The notes below the pieces were generated by a model. The model saw nothing but the letters and a program-made list of their open reading frames with translations, ran no database searches and had not been told where the DNA came from. DNA of 64,000 bases, taken from the NCBI RefSeq assembly GCF_034140825.1, contig NC_089041.1, positions 20,473,501-20,537,500 on the forward strand. The letters are read 5' to 3'. How positions within the stretch are numbered: position 1 is the stretch's first letter; each line of letters opens with the position of its first letter. Of the stretch, positions 12,922 to 29,082 are shown piece by piece. A program made the position numbers and the translations under genes. Source of the DNA: Oryza sativa Japonica Group (lineage: Eukaryota; Streptophyta; Magnoliopsida; Poales; Poaceae).

Positions 12922-13252
12922 GGTGGTGTTTGGGTCCATGGATTAAACTTTAGCCTTTATGTTTAGACACTAATTTAGACTAAATATAGATTACTTACAA
13001 AAATAATTAAATAAATGAGAGCTAATTCGCGAGACAAATTTTTTAAGCCTAATTAATTCATAATTAGAGAATGTTTACTGTAGCATCACATAGGCTAATC
13101 ATGGATTAATTAGGCTTAATAGATTCGTCTCGCGAATTAGTCCAAGATTATGGATATGTTTTGTTAATAGTCTATATTTAATACTTCTAATTAGTGTACA
13201 AACATCCAATTTGGAAAGTGCTAAAAAATTTTAGTCCCTTCCAAACACCCCC
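12922..13252. mobile_element. Tourist-like (PIF/Harbinger) MITE, uninterrupted copy
   Basis: TTA target duplications (12919-12921 and 13253-13255) flank ends GGTGGTGTTTGG and CCAAACACCCCC, which are inverted repeats. The interior also has an inverted pair around GCTAATTCGCGAGACAAA and TTCGTCTCGCGAATTAG. At 331 bp it is a typical MITE. The homologous copy at 23810-25739 is interrupted by a MULE, so this one is the empty site for that insertion. Confidence 0.8.
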
Positions 13253-13320
13253 TTATTATTTTTATCAAATAGCCACGTAAGCGTCATCTCAATAGCACGT
13301 GGGACAAAGACCCCTAGTCA

Positions 13321-13444
13321 AAGGCGTCATGTCAGCCAAAACCAGAGACATTGCTACCGAGGGAGCTCGTTTGCATAGTTGAAGAAGGCGCCATGTCAGC
13401 CAAAACCGGAGACATTTTTATCGAGGGACCTCGTTTGCATAGTT
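13321..13444. repeat. Two-copy direct repeat of about 64 bp
   Basis: AAGGCGTCATGTCAGCCAAA...CTCGTTTGCATAGTTG occurs twice in a row with about 85-90% identity by eye. The same pair is kept in the later copies (for example 25808-25935). Confidence 0.65.
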
Positions 13445-13452
13445 GGGTTGTA

Positions 13453-13686
13453 CTCCCTCCATATTTTAATGTATGACGCCGTTGACTTTTTAATCAACGC
13501 TTGACCATTCGTCTTATTCAAAAAATTATGTAATTATCATTTATTTTATTATGGCTTGATTTATCATCAAATATTCTTTAAGTATGACATAAATATTTTT
13601 ATATTTGCACAAAAAATTTGAATAAGACGAATAGTCAAACATTATTCGAAAAGTCAACGGTGTCATACATTAAAATACGGAGCGAG
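13453..13686. mobile_element. Stowaway MITE private to copy I
   Basis: TA at both sides, left end CTCCCTCCATATTTTAATG, right end CATTAAAATACGGAGCGAG, which are inverted repeats. The matching position in copy II (about 25935, GGATTGTATATGG) has a single TA and no element. It therefore arrived after the 10.9-kb duplication, or was lost cleanly from copy II. Confidence 0.85.
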
Positions 13687-13841
13687 TATATGGTTTTCGG
13701 ATAAGGATGAAAAACAGACTTAGCGACTATAAGGGAATAAGTTAACTAATCATAAACCGTGCGAAAAAGATCCAAAAACATACGGAGCGACAAAGTAAGG
13801 GACCTATTGTGAACTTATTTGAGGGATAAAGTCACTTCCTT

Positions 13842-14708
13842 AACTACAAGGGAATAAGTTCACCTGACGTCCCTCAACTTTATGTTGAGTTTGTCTGCGG
13901 TCCCCAATCCGCGATAGCAAAAATCTCTACCCCTCAACTATCACAAACCGTGCAAAAAAGATCCCAAGACAATATTGATCCATTTTCCCCGGTTTTGCTG
14001 ATGTGGCATACGGTGGGACCCACATGTCAGCGTCCTGTCTTCTCCTCTTTTCTTTTTTCTTTTTTTTTCTTCTTCTCTCTTCTCCTCTTCCCTTCTTCCC
14101 CTAGCCTGAGAGGCCAGCGGGTGGGCGAGCAGGCGACGGTAGGAGGCAGCAGCGGTGTGCGGAGCAGGCAAGGGGTAGCAGGCGACGGGCGAGCGACGAC
14201 GCCTCAGAGAGGGTGTGGTGTGGGCGTCGCTGTGCTGTGTCGGGCAGAGCGAGGTGGCGTCGGTGGGGTGTAGAGGACGACGGCAGATGGAACCGACGGC
14301 GGATGCTGTAGGGGACGATGACGCGGAGGACGGAGTAGGCCGGGAGAGGATGACGCTGATGCGCTTGGGGTTTCACCGGGAGACCCCGCCTTCACCGTCT
14401 TCGTGCCCTCACCGGAGTCGTTCCACAACGTCCTCGGGCTGCGGCATCCCAACGACAGCGTTGCCGATGGGTGGGTCTCACATTTTCTTTCTATTTCACT
14501 TACATGTGAGACTCACGTATTATTTTATTTCTATTTTGTTGACTAAGATGTCACGCCAGCGAAACCAAGACATCTATACTGCCATGGGATATAAATTGAA
14601 CGGTTTTGTATATTTAGGGGTGAAGATTTGTGGTATTGAGGATAAGGGATGACAAACAAACTCGGTGTAAAGTTGAGGGACATCAGGTGAACTTATTCCA
14701 ACTATAAG
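13842..14708. mobile_element. MULE (Pack-MULE-like) with long terminal inverted repeats, copy I
   Basis: The element is 13851-14699, with 9-bp flanks AACTACAAG and AACTATAAG (one mismatch; perfect in copy II). Termini GGAATAAGTTCACCTGA are inverted repeats, and weaker similarity extends roughly 200 bp inward. A 9-bp target site and long TIRs define Mutator-like elements. The interior is GC-rich (14110-14460) and unlike the AT-rich ends, which suggests captured host sequence. The source gene was not recognised. 13726-13841 looks like part of an older related copy. Confidence 0.75.
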
Positions 14709-14720
14709 GCAACGCATCAC

Positions 14721-14900
14721 GGCCCATGGCCCATGGGATGCGCATTCTGGCCCACAAAGCAGCACACGCTCTCTCCCCCACCAGTAAGCCCTAGCCTCCA
14801 GGAGCTCAGCCGTATAAAGCCGCAGACCTTCTCCTTCCCCTCCCCGCCGCCACTCGCCGCAGCGTCTCGACCAGACAAGGGAGCGCCTCCGAAACCCTAG
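14721..14900 (+). promoter_or_regulatory. eL42-2 core promoter
   Basis: GGCCCATGGCCCATGGG (14721-14737) and a further TGGCCCA near 14749 are site II-type motifs. TATAAA is at 14813-14818 and telo-box AAACCCTAG at 14892-14900. Confidence 0.72.
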
Positions 14901-14929
14901 CTCCCCCTTTCCCCTCCGCGGCCACCAAA

Positions 14930-16350
<1,421 letters not shown>

Positions 16351-17000
16351 ACTACCTACTGGATACTGAAGTTGTGGGTCTACTGTGCTTCATACTTCAA
16401 TGTTATTAGGAGCTTAATTTAAGCAGACCATATCATGTATTCAAGTACTCTAGCAAGGATTGGCTTTCTGCTGAATCAAGTTTTGTTGCTTAATGCTCAT
16501 TGAATCCAATGTGATGCATGTGTTTATGTTGCACTGCAATTTTGTCTTATGGCAGTTTTATCTCCCTAAGTACTCGGTGTCTGTTTTTCGTTATCTTACC
16601 TATTTTTGCAATCCTAGAGCGACCCACTTAAACGAATTCCTGTGACATGAATCCCTGAGAGGTTAGTCTGATGAACTTCCATTTTTCAGACTGAATTTCG
16701 TATATGGTTAACTATACTATGTTTTGTTCAATATCTTCGTCATGAGATAGAAGGTATGGAATACCATGGATGGAGGTGAATTGTAAGATAGGCCTTGGTC
16801 TTGTGATTGTTATCTTAGAAGGTCGATACTAATGTTTGGTCTTGTGGCGTTAGTGAAACTGTTTTCGTAGCAATGTTTGGTCTTGTGATGTTAGTGAACT
16901 GTTTTCGTAGCATTGTAGTACTTGTTCCATTCTTCATGCATGATTTGGATAGGTTATTGACAATTGTTTATAGTAATGAATTAAATATTACACTCCTAAA
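16351..17000. other. eL42-2 3' UTR and flank
   Basis: Conserved 3' region of eL42, then DNA with a short internal repeat (CAATGTTTGGTCTTGTG... twice near 16830-16900). No other gene. Confidence 0.45.
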
Positions 17001-18892
17001 TCTATTATATAATTAAAGGAATAGAAAAAGGAGCCTCCACGTTTACTCTCATGGCTTAGAAATTCTCACATTAATCGGAGAAAAAAAAACAGAGTCCATA
17101 TAGAAATACAATTTAGAAATAGCTGAAATTCGGAATTAAAAAATAAGGAATATTAGAAGAGAAGACTAGAGTTCATATAGAAATACACTTTAGAAATAGT
17201 TGAAATTTGGAATTAAAAAATAAGGAATATTAGAAGAGGAGTATAGAGTCCATATAGAAATACAATTAGGAAATAATAGAAATTCGGAATTAAAAATAAA
17301 GAATATTAGAAGTAGAGTATAGAGTCCATATAGAAATACAATTAGGAAATAATAGAAATTCTGAATTAAAAATAAGGAATATTAGAAGTAGAGTATAAAG
17401 TCCATATAGAAATACAATTAAGAAAAAATAGAAATTCAGAATTAAAAAATAAGAAATATTAGAAGTAGAGTATAGAGTCCATATAGGAATTTAAAACTAA
17501 CTAAAATTCGGAAAAAAAAAAGGAGCCTCTACGTTCGCTCCCATGGCCTAGAAATTCTCACATTAATCGAAGAAAAAGAAAAAAACAGAGTTCATATAGA
17601 AATACAATTTAGAAATAGCTGAAATTCAGAATTAAAAATAAGGAATATTAGAAGAGGAGACTAGAGTCTATATAGAAATACACTTTAGAAATAGCTGAAA
17701 TTCGGAATTAAAAAAAGAAATATTAGAATAGGAGTATAGAGTCCATATAGAAATACAATTAGGAAATAGTTGAAATTCGGAATTAAAAATAAGAAATATT
17801 AGAAGTAGAGTATAGAGTCCATATAGAAATACAATTAGGAAATAAGTGAAATTCGGAATTAAAAATAAGGAATATTAGAAGTAGAGTATAGAGTCCATAT
17901 AGAAATACAATTAGGAAATAACTGAAATTCGGAATTAAAAATAAGGAATATTAGAAGTAGAGCATAGAGTCCATATAGAAATACAATTAAGAAAAAAAAA
18001 TAGAAATTCGGAATTAAAAATAAGAAATATTAGAAGTAGAGTATAGAGTCCATATAGGAATTTCAAACTAACTAAAATTCGGAAAAAAAAAAGGAGCCTT
18101 CACGTTCGCTCTCATGATCTAGAAATTCTCACATTAATCGGAGAAAAAGAAAAAGCAGAATCTATATAGAAATACAATTTAGAAATAGCTGAAATTCGGA
18201 ATTAAAAAAAAGAAATATTAAAAGAGGAGACTAGAGTCCATATAGAAATACAATTTAGAAATAGTTGAAATTCGGAATTAAAAAATAAGGAATATTAGAA
18301 GTGGAGACTAGAGTCCATATAGAAATACAATTAGGAAATAACTGAAATTCGAAATTAAAAATAAGGAATATTAGAAGTAGAGTATAGAGTACATATAGAA
18401 ATACAATTAGGAAATAACCGAAATTCGGAATTAAAAATAAGAAATATTAGAAGTAGAGTATAGAGTCCTTATAGAAATACAATTAAGAAAAAAAATAGAA
18501 ATTTGGAATTAAAAAATAAGGAATATTAGAAGTAGAATATAGAGTTCATATTGGAATTTAAAACCAACTAAAATTCGGAATAAAAAGGAGCTTTCAGGTT
18601 CGCTCTCATGGCATAGAAATTCTCACATTAATCAGAGAAAAAGAAAAAACAGAGTCCATATAGAAATACAATTTAGAAATAGCTGAAATTCAGAATTAAA
18701 AAATAAGAAATATTAGAAGAGGAGACTAGAGTAGTTATTACACATTAGTAGTTTTGAAAAGTTATTGTAAAATTTAAAATTATGTTGTCATTGTAATATA
18801 TTATAATAATATAATGAGAAAACATATATGCTATTATATGAGAGAAAATATAATGATGCTAGCCGCGCAATATGCGCAGGCCACCATGCTAG
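17001..18892. mobile_element. Non-autonomous Helitron, unit 1
   Basis: Starts TCTATTATATAATTAAAGG and ends ...CACCATGCTAG, with a hairpin GCGCAATATGCGC about 15 bases before the CTAG end, inserted between A and T. The other eL42 type B copy has the uninterrupted site (CCTAAATTATTATAAACC near 29752), confirming both ends to the base. No Rep/helicase frame is present. The interior is almost wholly a minisatellite. Confidence 0.88.
17031..18735. repeat. Higher-order minisatellite inside the Helitron
   Basis: Monomers of about 70-77 bp (GAGTCCATATAGAAATACAA...GGAATTAAAAATAAGGAAT) follow each other. A distinct block beginning GGAGCC(T/C)...CTCTCATGG...GAAATTCTCACATTAATC recurs at about 17031, 17521, 18092 and 18586, dividing the array into larger periods of about 490-570 bp. 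It is thus a repeat of repeats, as in satellites. No coding potential. Confidence 0.85.
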
Positions 18893-19051
18893 TTATTATA
18901 AACCGAATAAATAGCTTAGAACGAGCCAGGCAATGCTGATGTAGAAAATTTCTAGTTTGAGAACAGTGGTATGCATATCCCGAAGTTCATAAGCTGAAAA
19001 GATTGCACCCTAAATCTAATGTATTGTAATTTTCCTGTACTGAAAATGCTG

Positions 19052-19565
19052 AGGGGGGGACTACAAGGAGCCAAGCCGAGGCCCGTCACCGCCCTCACGG
19101 ACGACACGTCGCCAGACAGCACCGCTAGCGACTGCCCTCCGCGGCCAAGGAGCACGACCGCTCCTTCGCCGGGAACAGCACACCGTCGCCGGGACACACG
19201 CCGCCGCACCGCCTCCACCACGCCCCATCGCGCCACCGCGCACGGCATTGTTGCTCTCCTCCGGCCAGGTCCAAAAGCAGGGTGCCAGATCCAGCCACGG
19301 GGGCGCCAGATCCGAAGCTTCGCGCCGCGCTGATGTCAGCCCCCACCTATCACGCGCCGCGTCATCATCCTCACGCTGAGCCGTCGCGTCGCCGAGGAAT
19401 GGCCTCGCCGCCGCCCTCACAGTTGGCCGCGCGGAACTCCGGTGGCGCGCTCCGGCGGCGGCGAGGGGGGAGAGGAAGGGAGGGGGCGGCGGGGGCTAGG
19501 GTTCACCCCCTGTGCCGCTCGCGTGAGAGGGCGACGCGGGGGTCGTGCCGGCTTCGTACTCTTCC
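19052..19565 (-). mobile_element. LINE-like retroposon, 5' part, unit 1
   Basis: Matches 8123-8636 of the complete element and is followed by the same AATTGAGGATAAGAT flank at 19566. The rest of the element is missing because the duplication joined here. Open frames in both directions are GC-driven. Confidence 0.8.
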
Positions 19566-20283
19566 AATTGAGGATAAGATGAACTGATGTGATAAGTAGT
19601 ACGGGATTGTACTTATTTTAAAACAAAATTTGAATATAAAATCATACTTATTTTAGAAGGATTGTAGTATTTGGACTTGGGAGTAATTTTACTGTTCTTG
19701 GTATTAGAAGGTACCATTTCTTTTATATAAAACTTGGTATTTCTCGAGGTATAAAAAACATACGGTTAGGACCGTAACGAACTGTGTTAGCTGTAGGTTT
19801 GCATCTGTTCCCAAGGTGATTTAATTTGAGCAATTGCAAATAGCTTTTTCTTCTTTCACTCGGCAGCTGAATCTTGCTTGGTGGAGTACTCGGGCCGTGC
19901 ACGTTCATCCACGGGTTTGATTTGACATTGGTCATGAGCGCGTTTTAGTGGACAAAGTGGTGGTTAGCATAGTGAAATTGTCAACGCGAGAAGCAGAAAC
20001 CAATTGCTGTTGCTGTCGCCGGTACCAATACTGTATGGTGTTCCTGTTCCATCAGAATTCAGTCGAGTGCATGGCAGCTCATTCTTGTGGCCCATCACAC
20101 AATTAATCTCCGACGATGTACTGTACGTAGTGGAGCATTTAGATTAGTAATTCTCGAATACATTTTCGTAAGGGTTAAGTGGGCATATGTAACGTGTTCA
20201 CTCCTTGTTACTATCTCTGTTTTCAGATGAGTGACATCATCAGCATAGTCCGCAATACACATTTTATCATCATAACAATTTTA

Positions 20284-20888
20284 CACTATAAAAAACGATT
20301 TTTCGTGATGTTACCCTATATTTTACGCTGGCGTCCATATGCAAAAACCGCCAAAAAAACATAACAATAGGTGGGGGGCTACGGACCACCAGCAGAAACC
20401 AATTTTTGCTGATAACCACGCTAAGAGAAATGCCTAAAAAAACTACTCTATTTTTCGAGACGAACCTCTTAAGTGTCTGCCAGTTTTTCGAGGCGGACCT
20501 CTTAAGTGTCCGCCAGCGAAAAATCTCATTTTCACCGGCAGTAGGTAAGGAGGACCACTGCGAAAAATGTTTTGGGCGAATATATAAATCTACTGTCCCC
20601 CACCCCCACCGCTCCCTTCTCCCTTCCCCCACTGCGCGGCCCCTCCGCCGCCTCTCTTCCTTCTCTCTCGGTTTCACCTTCTTCCTCCCTTCTCCACCGC
20701 CGCCGGCTGCCGTCGCCTCTACCGCCTCTCCGCGGTGGTGGGGCGTGGCCTCCTCCTCTCCACCGCTAGCCGCCATAAGCTCGGGGCCGGATTCGGCCGC
20801 TGCGACGATGGTGGAGGCCGGATCTGCCGCCGCGACGACGGGGGAGGCTAGATCCGTCGCCGCGACCGCCGCAGGGCCACTAGTCTCT
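20284..20888. mobile_element. CACTA-like fragment, unit 1
   Basis: Same element as at 9355-9958 with minor changes. Unrelated intergenic DNA lies on both sides (19581-20283, 20889-21260) in which no gene was recognised. Confidence 0.4.
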
Positions 20889-21261
20889 AAAGACTAAACT
20901 ATATATTTAAAAAAACATTACCAATATAACTTTATGAAAGAGAGTTTCTCATAAAAAAAAATATACCAATATAACTTTTCATATTTTAAATATTTTTACG
21001 TCTATTAAATTTTTAAGGTTTCAAGATTTGACTGCACTTACAGGAGATACTACTATACAAGAATCAACGAGAAACGAATTTTTAAGTTGCGATAAACTGG
21101 TAGTAGTAAGATTTTGTGAACAAGGATAATGCATATCTGTGTAAAAAAAATATATAGTGCAAATCACATATACATTGAAAATCTAGAAACTATTGTCACG
21201 AGTAAAATTTTTACCAACCAAACGGCCACAATGTCGCGCAGGGCTTATCCGGGGCACTACT

Positions 21262-21448
21262 GCCCATGGGCTGAAAGTGCGGCCACAAGCCCACAATATC
21301 TTGCGGGGCTTAGCCGGGGCACCACGGCCCATGGGCTCTATCTCCCTCACCAGTAAAGCCCTAGCCTCCAAGACCGCACCCGTATAAAGCTGCAGACCTC
21401 TCTCTCCTTCTCCTCCCCCGCCACCGCCGCTCGCCTCCGAAACCCTAG
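21262..21448 (+). promoter_or_regulatory. eL42-3 core promoter
   Basis: Two GCCCATGGGC palindromes (21262-21271 and 21327-21336), TATAAA at 21383-21388, telo-box AAACCCTAG at 21440-21448. Copy 1 has only the second palindrome intact (its first reads GCCCTTGGGC). Confidence 0.75.
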
Positions 21449-21473
21449 CCGCCCCCTCCCCGCGGCCGCGAAA

Positions 21474-22924
<1,451 letters not shown>

Positions 22925-23809
22925 ATTGCTTGCTACCTACTGGATACTATAGTTGTTGGTCTACTGTGCTTCAATATTTCAATGTTATTAGGAGCTTATT
23001 TAAGCAGACCATATCAATGTATTCAAGTATCATCGTCTGACATTTACTCTAGCAAGGATTGGCTTTCTGCTGAATCAAGTTTTGTTGCTTAATGCTCGTT
23101 GAATCCAATGTGATGCATGTGTTTATATTTTGCTGCAATTTTATCTTACGACAGTTCTATTTACCTTAGTCCTCAGTATCCCTTTTCTTTTTTTGTTATC
23201 TTACCTGCTGTCTTTTGATTAGTAGTTAGCAAACATAGAGCGACCCACTTTAATTACTTCCCGTGACATGAATATGACCTCGAGAGATTAGTCTAGTGAA
23301 CTTCCTTTTTCAGACTGAATGTTGTATTGTTAACTGTACTGGCGTTTGGTCAGTATCTTTCGAAAGAGATGGAATGTAGGGACGTAATTTTATTGCAAGA
23401 TAATTCATTTGTTCTTGTGGTTCAGTATCTTGGAAGGTCTTGTGATATTAGTGAATTCTTTTCGTAGCATTGCAGTACTTGCTCTGTCCTTAATGCATGA
23501 TTCGATAGGCTACGCAATCCCGTTTGTAGTAATGAATTAAAAATTATATATTATTATGAACCGAATAAATAGCTTCGAACAAGCTAAGCAATGCTGATGT
23601 AGAAAAAAATTAGTTTGAGAACCGTGGTATATTCCAAAGTTTGTAACTGTCATAAGCTGCCCCCCAACCCACCCAAAAAAACCGGATGGCAGCAATCACA
23701 ACTTAGCATTGCTGCTCATGGCAATGTTCATATACTATGAGTGCGGGTTAGTTCAGACTACAGACACGTGTGGTAATTGTTTTTTTTTAGTTTTTTATTT
23801 TGTTTGTTA
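22925..23809. other. eL42-3 3' UTR and flank
   Basis: Conserved eL42 3' region and intergenic DNA homologous to 11985-12921. No other gene seen. Confidence 0.45.
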
Positions 23810-23935
23810 GGTGGTGTTTGGATCCAGGGATTAAACTTTAGTCTTTGTTTTAGATACTAATTTAGAGTATTAAATATTGACTACTTACAAAACTAATTAC
23901 ATAAATGAGAGCTAATTCGTGAGACAAATTTTTTA

Positions 23936-25523
23936 GGGTTAATTGGATAGATGCCATTATAAAATCTTTAGTTTTGAAATATACCGTTACTATTAAACTA
24001 TTTAGAAACATGCCATTACAACTTTTTCAGGTATTGGAAATATGTCACTGTACAACCTTTGGATGTGTTTAACAAAAATTTTAGACCAAATCGCTCTCGT
24101 CTTCTCCTTTGTCTCCACCCTCTCCTGTTCATCTTCTTTCTTCCATTTCTTTCCCTTTTGGATCTGGTATCTTAGTATTCTTCCTCCACATCTCCTTTCT
24201 CGGCCAGCAACGGCGGTGTTGTGCTGCACCATCTAGTTTCCCTTCTTCCCTTCGCTGGCCGCATCACCACCTTCTCAGTTTCCAGCCTCCCCGAGGTCTA
24301 CTGCAACAACCAAGACGCGGAGCATGTCGTTCTTGAATGTCCAGCACCCGGACGCCCAAGGACGTGCCCCTGTCGGTGCAGCTGGAGTCATTCGCCTACA
24401 GCGGCTTCACCATGGCGTGGTCCACGTCCACCGATTACGTGCTCGTCGACGAGCGCGCCTTGTGCACAGGGCCGGTCCTGAGTTTTCAAGCTCTAGGACA
24501 AAAACTTACGTGGAGGCCCCTATATATATACATAAACTAATATATATATTTATAGTCTTATAAACATGTAATATTTAATATTTGATATGATAAAATTATC
24601 TATATATAATATTTTAAAACTTTCAAAGAGAAATAATATAATCATAAACACTTACTTGGCACTTTCAAAAGTTTCTTCTAAAATTTCAATGAAATCATCC
24701 GAACATTTTTTCCGTTTTCTTTTTTCGCTACCGGATACATATTTTCTTGACAATATGATTAATGTTGTGCTAAAAAATAATCATTAATTATTAAGTAGTA
24801 CAAGCTAATAATTTTTGATCTATAAAGAGGAAAAAGAAAGATAGAGAAAATTACCTTAGACGACGACTGCGAGGCGCGAGCAGCCGATCGGCCGATGAGG
24901 GCGCGCCGCCGGGCGGTTGGCCTCCAATCGACGTAGTCAGCCAGTCATGCAGAGCCGCTGCGATTTGCTGCCGATTGCCGTGTTTGCGTTGCGGTTTGCC
25001 GCCGTTTACCGTTTGCAACGCGACGCGAGGCGTGATCGAGGCGACGGGAACGGAGTCAGATCGCTTCACTTTTCCTTCGCTCCTCTTCGTCTTCTGTCTT
25101 CGATACCATACATGATTCAGGACTGAGAGCGATGCTGACCCTGGGGGCGTCGTGGGCCATGGCCCATCCGCCATGGGGCCCCCTAAATTTTGGGGGACTC
25201 GGGCGTGCGCACGGGCTGACCCCCCCTAGGGCCGGCCCTGCTTGTGCATGATCCTGACAAAGTGACTATTACTGTGTACTCCTAATCTCACAGCAGCAAG
25301 AAACGGGAGGAAGAAGATGAACAACAGAACAGGAGAGATGGGGGAGGCAAAGGAAGAAGACGGGGGCAATTTGGTCCAAAATTTTTGTTAGACATATCCA
25401 AGGGGTATGTAATGGTATATTTCCAATACCTGAAAAATTATAATGGCATACCTCCAAATAGTTGAGTAGTAATGGTATATTTCAAAACTGAAGAATTTAC
25501 AATGGCATGTATCCAATTAACCC
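23936..25523. mobile_element. Pack-MULE-like element, unit 1
   Basis: Flanked by 9-bp AATTTTTTA (23927-23935 and 25524-25532), single in the empty site at 13036. Terminal inverted repeats are roughly 190-200 bp, starting GGGTTAATTGGATA. The interior holds a GC-rich stretch (24240-24466, continuing after the nested hAT at 25249) with coding-like frames such as KDVPLSVQLESFAYSGF and DYVLVDERALC, best explained as a captured host gene piece. The donor gene was not recognised. No transposase seen. Confidence 0.85.
24467..25240. mobile_element. Non-autonomous hAT element nested in the MULE, unit 1
   Basis: Ends CAGGGCCGGTCCTG and CTAGGGCCGGCCCTG are inverted repeats of the known grass hAT type, and 8-bp CTTGTGCA flanks it (24459-24466, 25241-25248). 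AT-rich interior (24520-24850) without a transposase frame. It interrupts the captured coding-like segment of the MULE. Confidence 0.87.
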
Positions 25524-26047
25524 AATTTTTTAAGCCTAATTAATTCATAATTATAGAATGTTTATTGTATCATCACATAGGCTAATCATGGATTTATTAG
25601 GCTCAATAGATTCGTCTCGCGAATAAGTCCAAGATTATGGATAGGTTTTGTTAATAGTCTATATTTAATACTTCTAATTAGTGTCCAAACATCCAATTTG
25701 GAAGGGACTAAAAAATTTTAGTCCATTCCAAACACCTCCTTATTATTTTTATCAAATAGCCACGTAAGCGTCATGTCAATAGCACGTGGGACGAAGACCC
25801 CTAGTCAAAGGCGTCATGTCAGCTAAAACCGGAGACATTGCTACCGAGAGAGCTCGTTTGCACAGTTTGAAGAAGGCGTCATGTCAGCCAAAACCAGAAA
25901 TATTATTACCGAGGGACCTCGTTTGCACACTTTGAAGGATGGATTGTATATGGTTTTCGGATAAGGATGAAAAACAGACTAAGCGACAAAGTAAGAGACC
26001 TAAAGTGAACTTATTTGAGGGATAAAGTCCACTTGGACTTCCTTAAC

Positions 26048-26241
26048 TATAAGGGAATAAGTTCACCTGACGTCCCTTAACTTTAAGTCGAGTTCGTCTG
26101 AGGTTCCTAATCCACAATAAAATCTCTACCTCTCAACTAATCATAAACCGTGCGAAAAAGATCACAAAACAGACGGAGCGATGAAGTAAGGGACCTAAAG
26201 TGAACTCATTTTGAGGGATAAAGTCACTTCATAACTATAAG
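26048..26241. mobile_element. Partial older MULE terminus
   Basis: GGAATAAGTTCACCTGACGTCCC at 26048 repeats the terminus of the neighbouring MULE and is followed by related subterminal sequence, then by that MULE's own start. A relic of an earlier related insertion; copy I has a shorter version at about 13727-13841. Confidence 0.5.
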
Positions 26242-27105
26242 GGAATATAAGTTCACCTGACGGCCCTCAACTTTATGTTGAGTTTGTCTGAGGTCCCTAA
26301 TCCGCGATAGCAAAAATCTCTACCCCTCAACTATCATAAACCGTGCAAAAAAGATCCCAAGACAATATTGATCCATTTTCTCCGGTTTTGCTGACGTGGC
26401 ATACGGTGGGACCCACATGTCAGCGTCCTGTCTTCTCCTCTTTTCTTTTTTCTTTTTTTTTCTTCTTGTCTTTTCTTTCTTCTCTCTTCTCCTCTTCCCT
26501 TCTTCTCCTAGCCTGAGAGGCCGGCGGGCGGGCGAGCAGGCGACGGCAGGCGGTGGCGGCGGTGTGCGGAGCAGGCAAGGGGTAACGGGTGGCGGGCGAG
26601 CGACGGCGCCTCAGAGAGGGTGTGGTGTGGGCGTCGCTGTGCTGTGGCGGGCGGAGCGGGGTGGCGGCGGTGGGGTGCAGAGGACGACGACATATGGAAG
26701 TGATGGCGGACGCTGTAGGGGACGATGGCGAGGAGGACGAAGTAGGCCGGGAGAGGATGACTCCGACGCGCTTGGGGTTTCACCAGGAGACCTCGCCTTC
26801 ACCGTCTTCGTGCCCTCACCAGAGTCGTTCCACCGCGTCCTCAGGCTGCGGCGTCCCAATAACAACGTTGCCGATGGGTGGGTCTCACATTTTCCTTCTA
26901 TTTCACTTACATGTGGGACTCACATATTATTTTATTCCTATTTTGCTAACTAGGATGCCACGTTAGTGAAACCAAGACATCTATACTGCCATAGGACATA
27001 AATTGAACGGTTTTGTATATTTGGGGTGAAGATTTCTGGTATTGAGGATAAGGGATGGCAAACAAACTCGGTGTAAAGTTGAGGGACATCAGATGAACTT
27101 ATTCC
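26242..27105. mobile_element. MULE (Pack-MULE-like), copy II, unit 1
   Basis: Homologue of 13851-14699, here with a perfect 9-bp AACTATAAG on both sides (26233-26241, 27106-27114). The GC-rich interior yields long frames on both strands, including one of 185 codons, but they carry no recognised domain and are low-complexity. Confidence 0.78.
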
Positions 27106-27134
27106 AACTATAAGGCAACGCATCACGGTGCATG

Positions 27135-27296
27135 GCCCATGGGCTGCGCATTCTGGCCCACAAAGCAGCACACGCACCAGTAAACCCTAGCCTCCAGGAG
27201 CTCACCCGTATAAAGTCGCAGACCTTCTCCTTCCCCTCCCCGCCGCCACTCGCCGCAGCGTGTCGACCAGACAAGGCAGCGCCTCCGAAACCCTAG
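27135..27296 (+). promoter_or_regulatory. eL42-4 core promoter
   Basis: GCCCATGGGC (27135-27144), TATAAA (27209-27214), and two telo-boxes AAACCCTAG (27182-27190 and 27288-27296). Confidence 0.75.
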
Positions 27297-27326
27297 CTCC
27301 CCGCCTTCCCCTCCGCGGCCGCCAAA

Positions 27327-29082
<1,756 letters not shown>

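Larger units (their letters stand above)
23810..25739. mobile_element. Tourist-like MITE interrupted by a MULE, unit 1
   Basis: The same MITE as at 12922-13252 (ends GGTGGTGTTTGG and CCAAACACCTCC, TTA flanks), split at 23936 by a 1588-bp insertion. The two halves are 23810-23935 and 25524-25739. Confidence 0.85.

Noticed and set aside
17031-18735. Regular repeats resembling a CRISPR array
   Set aside because: Repeats are adjacent, 70-77 bp, diverged, AT-rich and lack unique spacers; the plant context and Helitron ends explain them.
20406-20897. 163-codon frame in the CACTA-like fragment (and 168-codon minus frame)
   Set aside because: Serine/proline low-complexity sequence from subterminal repeats and GC-rich filler; copy at 9355 does not keep the same frame.
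26396-26953. 185-codon frame in the second MULE
   Set aside because: No start context, no domain, broken or altered in the homologue at 13950-14650. Treated as transposon filler.
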